Source: Thermoplasmata archaeon (GTDB lineage: Archaea > Thermoplasmatota > Thermoplasmata > Thermoplasmatales > Thermoplasmataceae). Taken from it: a stretch of 5,121 bases of DNA. Shown here one piece after another: positions 1 through 5,121 of this stretch. A program made the position numbers and the translations under genes. The DNA is taken from contig JAJZLW010000145.1 in NCBI GenBank assembly GCA_021850505.1, forward strand, positions 1 through 5,121. The letters run 5' to 3'. Every line of letters starts with the position of its first letter. Position 1 is the first letter of the stretch. The notes under the pieces were generated by a model that was not told where the DNA came from, ran no database searches, and worked only from the letters and a program-made list of their open reading frames with translations.

Positions 1-1678
1 CATCAAATTTATGAACGAGTGAAGTCTTGATGAGAAATTCCGTTTTTAACAACCGGTTGAACTGGCCAGTATAGTTGTTCTCAACAACAATCACCTTCTT
101 TTTACCGCTGAGTAGATTTTTGATATCCGGATTCATTGGGAATACTCTGTTTACTTCAACTGCTCCAGCCTTTATATTTTTCGCCCTCAGAATATTTATC
201 GCCTCTTCCACCACTCCTCTGGTGGAACCCCACTGGATAATAGCATAATCTGCATCATCGAGCAAGTAGGTTTTGGTCGGAGGCATTTTTTTAATGTAAT
301 TTTGCATCTTTCTCATTCGTTTTTCCATGGCAGCTATTCTGAGTTTAGGATCAGTTTCAGCGTCTGATACAACTTCACCTGTCTCTCCATGCTCATCCGA
401 GTCCTCATTGTGCATCAGTCCAGGCTGCCCGGGAATAGCCCTGTATGATATTCCATCTTGAGTGTATTCATACCTCTTGAATCCGGACTGGCCATCCTTT
501 GCCCTTTTCCCATGATCTATCTTGAAATTGAAATCAAACCCATCAATTGTCTCATAATGTTCAGACAGATACAGATCAGACATCACAATTACGGGTGTTT
601 GATATTCCTCTGCAAGATTCATTGCCTCCCTTGTCAGGTAAAAACATTCCTCTACGCTTCCAGGCGCCAGAATTATCCTTGGGAAGTCGCCCTGAGAAGC
701 TCCGTAGACAAGATTAAGATCGCCCTGCTCCATTTTGGTGGGAAGTCCCGTTGATGGACCAGGTCGCTGGGCTTCGTAGACAACAAGCGGTATTTCCATC
801 ATTCCAGCCATTCCGAGTGCCTCTACCATCAGGGAAAACCCGCCACCTGATGAGCCTGTCATAGCCCGAACGCCTGCATAGTTGGCGCCAATTGCCATAT
901 TTATCGCTGATATCTCATCCTCAGGCACCTTTACAAGCAGTCCGAACTTGACCGCGTGTGCAGCAAGGTAGTCGAGGGCTGAAGATGCTGGGGTCATGGG
1001 ATAGCCAATATACATTTTAAGACCGCCGCTAACTGCTCCAAGCCCGATTGCCTCTCCTCCGCCAACCAAGTATTTTCTCTGGTTTGAAAATTTTAGGTTC
1101 TTGTCTATTTTCTTGAAGTTGGAAACATAATAGTCGTATCCATCCCTTGCAGCACTTACGTTTTGCTCAGCTACTTCTCCCTTTTTGCCGAATGTATCCC
1201 TGATAACACCTGCCAGAATTTCGAAATCGACGCCTAATGCAGCCATTGCTCCTCCAATTGCAACGGTATTTTTCATCAGGGAGACTTTGCTGTGCTTCGA
1301 TGCAATTTCAGAAAGAGGCATGGCACAATAATTGACACCTGTCTGCTGTTTATATCCGGAGATCGATTTATCGAAAATTGCGACTCCCTGCAATGGGGAA
1401 GCGCCGCCTTCATTTATCTCAGGATTCGTATGCCTCACAAGACCATCGATATTCATGGTTATCAGAAGATCTAACCCATCGCCCTGGCTCATAACTTTTT
1501 CATGTGAAGCGCGGATCTGATACCAGCTCTGACCACCCCTTACAATATCCTGATAATAATTATAAGTCACGACATTTAGTCCGGACCTAGCAAACGTCTT
1601 GGCAACAATTAAACCGGCAGACTGAACACCTTCCCCGGCTGCACCAGCTACTCTTACAACTACTTCACTTTTTGTCAT
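1..1678 (-). CDS. korA: 2-oxoacid:ferredoxin oxidoreductase, fused gamma-alpha subunit (partial, C-terminus off left edge)
   Basis: Cytoplasmic enzyme subunit that, with a beta subunit carrying thiamine diphosphate and an Fe-S cluster, oxidatively decarboxylates 2-oxoacids (2-oxoglutarate, pyruvate or related) to acyl-CoA and reduces ferredoxin. The minus-strand frame opens with ATG at 1678-1676 and stays open for 559 codons to the window edge; archaeal homologues are about 600-630 residues, so only the extreme C-terminus is missing. Residues 1-190 form the gamma domain, with the glycine-rich GAAGEGVQSAG (12-22) and RGGQSWYQIR (47-56). Residues 205-370 form the pyrimidine-binding alpha domain, with GYPMTPASS (225-233), TGSSGGGFSLMVEALG (274-289) and QRPGPSTGLPT (304-314). 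A linker with ISYRAIPGQPG (410-420) and EKRMRKM (452-458) is typical of the family, and VENNYTGQ (532-539) lies in the C-terminal domain. YPMTP replaces the common YPITP, a conservative change. Substrate specificity cannot be read from this subunit alone; korA is a family-level symbol. The beta gene should follow beyond the left edge. Confidence 0.93.
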   Translation of the reverse strand, partial: MTKSEVVVRVAGAAGEGVQSAGLIVAKTFARSGLNVVTYNYYQDIVRGGQSWYQIRASHEKVMSQGDGLDLLITMNIDGLVRHTNPEINEGGASPLQGVAIFDKSISGYKQQTGVNYCAMPLSEIASKHSKVSLMKNTVAIGGAMAALGVDFEILAGVIRDTFGKKGEVAEQNVSAARDGYDYYVSNFKKIDKNLKFSNQRKYLVGGGEAIGLGAVSGGLKMYIGYPMTPASSALDYLAAHAVKFGLLVKVPEDEISAINMAIGANYAGVRAMTGSSGGGFSLMVEALGMAGMMEIPLVVYEAQRPGPSTGLPTKMEQGDLNLVYGASQGDFPRIILAPGSVEECFYLTREAMNLAEEYQTPVIVMSDLYLSEHYETIDGFDFNFKIDHGKRAKDGQSGFKRYEYTQDGISYRAIPGQPGLMHNEDSDEHGETGEVVSDAETDPKLRIAAMEKRMRKMQNYIKKMPPTKTYLLDDADYAIIQWGSTRGVVEEAINILRAKNIKAGAVEVNRVFPMNPDIKNLLSGKKKVIVVENNYTGQFNRLLKTEFLIKTSLVHKFD

Positions 1679-1694
1679 ACTCTGTCAGGATAGC

Positions 1695-1717
1695 GTATTT
1701 TAAGACAATATTAATAC
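1695..1717 (-). promoter_or_regulatory. candidate TATA region for the oxidoreductase gene
   Basis: On the minus strand this segment reads GTATTAATATTG followed by CTTAAAATAC. The first box is centred about 33 nt upstream of the ATG, and the second about 22 nt upstream. With the usual archaeal spacing of roughly 25-27 nt from TATA centre to transcription start, the first box would give a leader of only a few nucleotides. The sequence just before the ATG (GACAGAGT) has no convincing ribosome binding site, which fits a leaderless or very short-leader transcript. Which box is used is uncertain. Confidence 0.4.
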
Positions 1718-1801
1718 ATGACGTATACAATTAAAGCTAAAACAGACTATATTAGAAAAAAAGTTTTTTTTTATAATCAATTTCGCGATGTTTTCAACAT
1801 G

Positions 1802-1814
1802 CCTTTTAAATTAT
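1802..1814 (+). promoter_or_regulatory. candidate TATA box for the transporter operon
   Basis: CCTTTTAAATTAT resembles the archaeal TTTAWAWA-type TATA box. Normal spacing would place the transcription start near 1833 and give a leader of about 35 nt that includes the ribosome binding site at 1859-1863. A competing AT-rich candidate is TAAAATAAAA (1821-1830), which would give a leader of about 18 nt. A third is TTTATAAT (1769-1776), with a leader near 70 nt. The choice rests on sequence resemblance only. Confidence 0.35.
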
Positions 1815-1823
1815 CTGTAGTAA

Positions 1824-1840
1824 AATAAAAAGATTTTATT
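1824..1840 (+). repeat. 17-bp AT-only inverted repeat, possible operator
   Basis: AATAAAA (1824-1830) and TTTTATT (1834-1840) are perfect 7-bp complementary arms around AGA. The repeat lies between the preferred TATA candidate (1802-1814) and the ribosome binding site of the first transporter gene, so it would sit over or near the predicted transcription start, where archaeal repressors often bind. Because it contains only A and T in an AT-rich region, chance occurrence is quite possible. Confidence 0.3.
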
Positions 1841-1858
1841 ACACCTTACTCATGATGT

Positions 1859-1863
1859 GGGAG
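1859..1863 (+). promoter_or_regulatory. ribosome binding site of the DppB-like gene
   Basis: GGGAG ends 4 nt before the ATG at 1868 and can pair with the CCTCC-containing 3' end of archaeal 16S rRNA. It supports the start at 1868 over the in-frame ATG at 1880 (residue 5). Two nearby ATGs at 1852 and 1855 are in other frames. Confidence 0.55.
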
Positions 1864-1867
1864 TATT

Positions 1868-2875
1868 ATGAATAAAAGGATGAGTGTTGCCAGAAGGGTT
1901 TTATATGCGGTCATCGAGTTGATTGGCCTGCTGGTATTTCTCTTCGTAATCCTGTATGCTGCAGAATTACAGAACAGTTCGATCGTTTTTTCACAATACG
2001 TTTCCAGTTCAGGAAAAAGTATTCTTGAAAGCAGCCAGAATGTTCTGGTTCAATTTGGTTTATTCGTCGCAAGCACGTTTACCGGTAACTGGGGGATGGC
2101 TCCCTCTGTCGTCGGGTCGTTTAAGAGTTTTAGCGCGTCTGCGGTGATATCCTACACTCTGCCAAGCACAATATTTCTGCTTGGTTTGTCGATCGTTGTT
2201 TCAGTTCCAATCGTAATATTGCTGGGAATTTCCTATGGTAACAAACCGCATTCATCGAGAAGTTCTCCAGTTTCAGCTTACACTGCATTAGGGACTGTCA
2301 TCCCTGTGTTCGTGTTAGCAGCATTTGCCAGGTTCCTGTTTAACGGTACCGCAATTGGTATAACTGGGACGTATTCACTATCAGGAGCAACATTTCCAAC
2401 CCATGTGCCACTAATAGATGGTCTTATTCACGGCAATCTTTCCATTGCCTATTCAGCATTTATGCATTTTATACTTCCATTTCTGCTGCTTGTTTTCTTT
2501 ATCTCGACCCTCCTACTCCAGACATATCGATCAGGTATTATCAAATCCATAAAGGAAGGATACGTGAGACTGGCAAGGGCCACTGGAACTCCTCAATGGC
2601 TGATCACAAAGAAGTACCTTCTGGATAAAGGCGGATATGAAGTTTTAAAGCATATTAGAGTTATAATGATGACTGTACTGACCTATCTAATAATAATTGA
2701 GGCGGTTTTTAATTATCAGGGAATTGGGTGGGCATTTTACCAGTCTGTAACAACTACCAGAAATTATCCACTGGCAATTTACTCGCTTTTTATATTTGGA
2801 CTGCTGATCATTTTAACGGGACTGATCTCGGGGATTGCCATGGACCGGATAAATCCATCTGGCGAGGTGGATTAA
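1868..2875 (+). CDS. dppB: DppB/OppB-like peptide ABC transporter permease
   Basis: Integral membrane subunit of a peptide/nickel-type ABC importer (335 residues, a normal length for the family). Hydrophobic segments lie at roughly residues 12-32, 100-123, 136-158, 197-217, 265-285 and 302-325, giving six membrane helices with a large extracellular loop between the first two. TFTGNWGMAPS (70-80) matches the position of the family's GDxGxS loop motif. The cytoplasmic EAA coupling motif is clear: EGYVRLARATGTPQWLITKK (230-249) with the invariant glycine at 240; this is the segment that docks onto the ATPase. YQGIGWAFYQSV (283-294) corresponds to the family's YPGLGxL motif, and DRINP near the C-terminus to the usual DPR. 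It is the first gene of the operon and ends 1 nt before the DppC-like gene. The substrate is not determined by the sequence; oligopeptides are the likeliest, with nickel or sugars possible. Confidence 0.9.
   Translation: MNKRMSVARRVLYAVIELIGLLVFLFVILYAAELQNSSIVFSQYVSSSGKSILESSQNVLVQFGLFVASTFTGNWGMAPSVVGSFKSFSASAVISYTLPSTIFLLGLSIVVSVPIVILLGISYGNKPHSSRSSPVSAYTALGTVIPVFVLAAFARFLFNGTAIGITGTYSLSGATFPTHVPLIDGLIHGNLSIAYSAFMHFILPFLLLVFFISTLLLQTYRSGIIKSIKEGYVRLARATGTPQWLITKKYLLDKGGYEVLKHIRVIMMTVLTYLIIIEAVFNYQGIGWAFYQSVTTTRNYPLAIYSLFIFGLLIILTGLISGIAMDRINPSGEVD
2864..2870 (+). promoter_or_regulatory. ribosome binding site of the DppC-like gene
   Basis: GAGGTGG, lying inside the last codons of the DppB-like gene, is an excellent match to the archaeal anti-Shine-Dalgarno sequence. 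It is 6 nt from the ATG at 2877, which fixes that start and indicates translation of a polycistronic message. Confidence 0.7.
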
Positions 2876-2876
2876 G

Positions 2877-3836
2877 ATGGTTGAACCAAACATAACGGAG
2901 GAACGCCTTGAACCACCTACGGTCACCATGGTACTTAAATCAAAACAGGCCACAAAATCTGTTAAAATGTCACTTACAAATAAGGCTGCGATCGCAGGAT
3001 TAATAATAACAGTATTTTACTTCTTAATTGGCCTTTTGGATCTGATTTATCCCGGATATCTTGGTGTTTCCGGATCTATGAGCAATGCTGTTACAACCTT
3101 TCATGGTAACTATTCGCTCACAACACCGCAGGGTCTTTTTTCTGGAGGATGGTTTTTATTTGGTGGGACCTCATACGGTTTACCGGTTTTGCCGGTGGTT
3201 TTTGCGGCGATAAAATTTGATCTCGGTTTTTCACTGTTTGTTGTTCTGGTTGGAGCTGGGATCGGCATGGTTGCAGGACTATATGCTGGGGTTTCGAATG
3301 GAATTATTGATAAAGTAATTTCCAAATTCTCTGATTTCTTTGTTCAGATCCCGGTAATAGGCTTAGCAGTGATCATTGCTGCAGTTTTAAACCTGGGTTA
3401 TGAGGGCTTTGCTTTTGCTCTTGCAATTACCTGGTGGCCCCTTTACGCCGGTAGAACTAGAAACATGGTCAGGTCAACCAAGAAGAAAATGTATATAATG
3501 TCATCAGTTGCTTCCGGAGATTCACGGACTAAGATTGCGTTTTACCATGTTTTCCCAAATATTTTACCTGATATTGCGATCAGAATAATCCTTGACCTTG
3601 GTCTAGTTTTTGAGTTGCTGGCCACTGTCGATTTCCTAAACATTGGGGGAGTTAATCCATACCTTCCTGAAATTGGAAATATGATGAGATGGGGAAATGC
3701 TTATATTGGAACCAGTTACTGGTGGCCACTGGTTATTCCCGGCATTTTTATCATCGGGTTTGGGGTTGGAGTATATCTCCTAGGAACTGGATTGAAATCT
3801 TCTTTGAACAGGAAAAAATGGAGGTTTGAGAGATAG
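2877..3836 (+). CDS. dppC: DppC/OppC-like peptide ABC transporter permease
   Basis: Second membrane subunit (319 residues), expected to pair with the DppB-like protein to form the translocation pore. A charged cytoplasmic N-terminal tail of about 30 residues precedes the first helix (36-58), which corresponds to the OppC N-terminal domain. Further hydrophobic segments lie near 114-138, 157-195, 232-254 and 285-305. The EAA loop is recognisable as YIMSSVASGDSRTKIAFYHV (206-225), with the key glycine at 214 and FPN following as in relatives. GNMMRWGNAYIGTSYWWP (267-284) and PGIFIIGFGVGVYLLGTGL (288-306) match the family's C-terminal region. Before the second helix, GTSYGLPVLPVV (97-108) stands where relatives usually have GTDxxGRDVLSR, so the Asp and Gly-Arg-Asp residues are lost. 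The gene starts 1 nt after the upstream stop and its own stop abuts the ATPase start, so all three genes are co-translated. Family assignment is firm; substrate is unknown. Confidence 0.88.
   Translation: MVEPNITEERLEPPTVTMVLKSKQATKSVKMSLTNKAAIAGLIITVFYFLIGLLDLIYPGYLGVSGSMSNAVTTFHGNYSLTTPQGLFSGGWFLFGGTSYGLPVLPVVFAAIKFDLGFSLFVVLVGAGIGMVAGLYAGVSNGIIDKVISKFSDFFVQIPVIGLAVIIAAVLNLGYEGFAFALAITWWPLYAGRTRNMVRSTKKKMYIMSSVASGDSRTKIAFYHVFPNILPDIAIRIILDLGLVFELLATVDFLNIGGVNPYLPEIGNMMRWGNAYIGTSYWWPLVIPGIFIIGFGVGVYLLGTGLKSSLNRKKWRFER
3820..3825 (+). promoter_or_regulatory. ribosome binding site of the DppD-like gene
   Basis: GGAGGT, inside the end of the DppC-like gene, is a perfect Shine-Dalgarno core 11 nt before the ATG at 3837 and 14 nt before the adjacent ATG at 3840. 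The spacing is slightly long. A weaker GAGAG at 3828-3832 lies closer. Either ATG could be used, changing the protein by one residue. Confidence 0.6.
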
Positions 3837-5121
3837 ATGATGAATTCAAACATTGAGGGTATGGCAGAAGTCCCACTGTCAGTCAGCAACCTTAAGGTCT
3901 ATTTTCTAACACAAGAGGGGGTTTCAAAAGTAATCACGAGACTTAATTTTTCGTTGAGAGAAAGCGAAATCCTCGGCGTTTTTGGAGAGAGCGGCAGCGG
4001 AAAAACAGTTGTATCAAATTCGATAATTGACCTGCTTATGGAGCCTGGTTATGTGGTCGGAGGTTCCGTCAGGATAAATGGCTTCAACATATACAGGGAT
4101 GTTAAGAGCCTTGCAAAGTTTGAAGCTTCGATTGCATCCGGTAAGAAAAGAAAAACTGGCGAAACACTGATTAGGGAACAGGAAAGAATAATGCAAAAGA
4201 TCAGAGGCCATTCGATTACGCTTGTGCCAGAGAATGCGTTCCGTTCACTCAATCCCGGGTTGAAGCTTAAAGACCATATGGTATATACAGTTCTGTCAAG
4301 AAATGCGGCTGGCATTTGCAGTTCGATAATAAAAAGGGAAAAGGCATCACTCCAGGATGTTGAGGCTCTGATTGAACTTGTTCAGCAACAACCCGACATT
4401 GCTGGCAGAAACAGATTGATAGGTATCTGGTTAACAGAAAACGCCATTTTCAACAATAGGTCTCTAATTTTCAATGTGTTTGAAAACTCGACTGACCAGG
4501 AGAACCTCCATGAGCAGATTTTTGATATTATATCAAAGGAAAAGAAAGGCACTGATGTTTCAGAGATTGAAAATGTAAGAAACACCATATTACTTGAATT
4601 GCAGAAAAACAAGCTGTCACTTGATATTATAATGGCAAACGACGAGAAAGATACTGAACTGAAAGCTGACCTTGAGAGGGAATTGCAGTCTGTTGAACTG
4701 AAGTTGAAGTCATCAACCTCGCCCAAAGACCTGGTCAGATCCATTCTCAATTCAACGAAATACGAACATATCAGAGAGGTAGCCCTCTCATATTGTTACC
4801 AGGTACTGCGCGAACTAGGTATAGACGACCCTGAAAAGATCGCTGATCTTTATCCGGACGATGTTCCGGTAGTAATCAGACAAAAGATGGTCATAGCTAT
4901 GGCATTTTCAGTTGACTCTGGAATTATAGTTCTTGACGAACCGACCAGCAGTTATGACGTCAACACTAAGCTGAAGATACTGTCATTTATAAGGGAGCAG
5001 CACAGACGGAAGAAGGAGTTAAGCATCGTCATTTTCTCAAAGGATCTGACTGTGCTGAATTCTATTTCAGACCGACTATTGGTCATGTATGCAGGCAACA
5101 TCGTCGAGGAAGGTACACCTG
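3837..5121 (+). CDS. dppD: divergent DppD/OppD-like ABC ATPase with degenerate motifs and large insertion (partial)
   Basis: Cytoplasmic nucleotide-binding subunit predicted to power the two upstream permeases; 428 codons are present and the C-terminus runs off the right edge. The N-terminal strands (LSVSNLKVYF, 14-23) and Walker A GESGSGKT (50-57) are canonical. SLNP (137-140) marks the Q-loop, but the position of the usual Gln is Glu132. Residues about 157-308 are an insertion absent from ordinary DppD proteins, and 241-292 is highly charged and probably helical or coiled-coil. DLYP (337-340) leads into the signature region, where the expected SGG is Pro344-Val345-Val346, followed by a normal RQKMVIAMAF. 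Walker B IIVLDEP (363-369) keeps catalytic Glu368, and SSYD (371-374) is the D-loop. The switch His of the usual THD is Lys402 in SKD (401-403), then VMYAGNIVEEGTP (416-428) is typical. The frame is uninterrupted and conserved motifs on both sides are in one frame, so this is not simple gene decay. It starts directly after the DppC-like stop. A second ATPase is expected downstream. Confidence 0.85.
   Translation, partial: MMNSNIEGMAEVPLSVSNLKVYFLTQEGVSKVITRLNFSLRESEILGVFGESGSGKTVVSNSIIDLLMEPGYVVGGSVRINGFNIYRDVKSLAKFEASIASGKKRKTGETLIREQERIMQKIRGHSITLVPENAFRSLNPGLKLKDHMVYTVLSRNAAGICSSIIKREKASLQDVEALIELVQQQPDIAGRNRLIGIWLTENAIFNNRSLIFNVFENSTDQENLHEQIFDIISKEKKGTDVSEIENVRNTILLELQKNKLSLDIIMANDEKDTELKADLERELQSVELKLKSSTSPKDLVRSILNSTKYEHIREVALSYCYQVLRELGIDDPEKIADLYPDDVPVVIRQKMVIAMAFSVDSGIIVLDEPTSSYDVNTKLKILSFIREQHRRKKELSIVIFSKDLTVLNSISDRLLVMYAGNIVEEGTP
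4305..4760 (+). other. about 150-residue insertion in the ABC helical domain
   Basis: In ordinary DppD/OppD ATPases the Q-loop and the signature motif are separated by roughly 60-70 residues. Here the gap from Glu132 to Pro344 is 212. Flanking sequence aligns with the family on both sides: SLNPGLKLKDHM before it, and REVALSYCYQVLRELGIDDP after it. The extra material is therefore about residues 157-308. It starts with a mixed hydrophobic part, including IGIWLTENAIFNN (195-207), and continues with a Lys/Glu/Leu-rich stretch (241-292) of likely long helices. I recognise no known domain in it. Boundaries are approximate. Confidence 0.7.

Larger units (their letters stand above)
1679..1867. promoter_or_regulatory. 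divergent intergenic region with both promoters
   Basis: This 189-bp AT-rich stretch separates the leftward oxidoreductase gene from the rightward transporter operon. I see no coding potential in it. Because the two genes diverge, both promoters must lie here. It contains several TATA-like stretches, an A7-G-T9 tract (1756-1772) that may be intrinsically bent, and two short inverted repeats (1788-1800 and 1824-1840) on the transporter side. Its role as a shared promoter region is inferred from gene orientation; no transcription start can be seen directly. Confidence 0.7.

Noticed and set aside
458..754. Open plus-strand frame of 98 codons
   Set aside because: It lies antisense within the strongly conserved oxidoreductase coding region, has a composition with no recognisable domain, and has no clear ribosome binding site.
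1292..1520. Two overlapping plus-strand frames of about 60 codons
   Set aside because: Both are antisense to the gamma domain of the oxidoreductase, whose motifs are clear on the minus strand.
1714..1726. ATAC-GTAT short inverted repeat near the oxidoreductase promoter
   Set aside because: Actual complementary arms are only 4 bp, which is expected by chance.
1756..1772. A7-G-T9 tract as a transcription terminator
   Set aside because: T-runs can end archaeal transcripts, but no gene on either strand ends near here; the region lies between two gene starts.
1956..2147. Plus-strand 63-codon frame
   Set aside because: It overlaps the DppB-like permease in another frame; the permease frame has the membrane helices and EAA motif.
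3110..3325. Minus-strand 71-codon frame
   Set aside because: Antisense shadow of the DppC-like permease; no supporting start signal or domain.
4014..4315. Two overlapping minus-strand frames of 65 and 88 codons
   Set aside because: Antisense to the ATPase between Walker A and the insertion; no homology recognised.
4382..4750. Minus-strand 122-codon frame opposite the ATPase insertion
   Set aside because: I considered an overlapping gene because it coincides with the unusual insertion. It is Ser/Phe-rich in the way expected from reading the complement of Lys/Glu-rich codons, and it has no recognisable domain. The sense frame is continuous through it.
3837..5121. ATPase as a pseudogene
   Set aside because: The frame stays open for 428 codons, Walker A, Walker B, the D-loop and the C-terminal family motifs are preserved, and it has a strong ribosome binding site in a tight operon.

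Overview
The window looks like chromosomal DNA of a heterotrophic archaeon, most plausibly of the Thermoplasmatales or a related acidophilic Euryarchaeota lineage. The grounds are a fused gamma-alpha 2-oxoacid:ferredoxin oxidoreductase subunit, archaeal-type TATA-like boxes, short GAGGTG/GGAGGT ribosome binding sites, heavy use of AGA/AGG and ATA codons, and a modest GC content judged by eye. The lineage is an inference; no rRNA or other taxonomic marker is present.

Left part (1-1678, minus strand): a 559-codon fragment of a 2-oxoacid:ferredoxin oxidoreductase alpha subunit. Its start is inside the window and its C-terminus runs off the left edge. It carries the gamma domain, a YPMTP pyruvate/thiamine-domain motif and the start of the C-terminal alpha domain. 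The beta subunit is expected just beyond the left edge.

Middle (1679-1867): a 189-bp AT-rich intergenic region between divergent genes. It must hold both promoters and contains two short inverted repeats upstream of the rightward operon.

Right part (1868-5121, plus strand): three tightly packed genes of a peptide/nickel-type (Opp/Dpp) ABC transporter. They are a DppB-like permease, a DppC-like permease 1 nt downstream, and a DppD-like ATPase directly abutting it and running off the right edge. Each internal junction has a strong ribosome binding site inside the end of the preceding gene, so this is an operon. No solute-binding protein lies in the window, and a second ATPase (DppF-like) would be expected downstream.

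The most unusual feature is the ATPase. Walker A, Walker B and the catalytic glutamate are intact, but the Q-loop glutamine, the SGG core of the ABC signature and the switch histidine are all replaced. About 150 extra residues, partly coiled-coil-like, sit in the helical domain between the Q-loop and the signature. The DppC-like permease also departs from its family's extracellular-side consensus. Together this suggests a divergent branch of the peptide ABC transporter family with an altered ATPase cycle.
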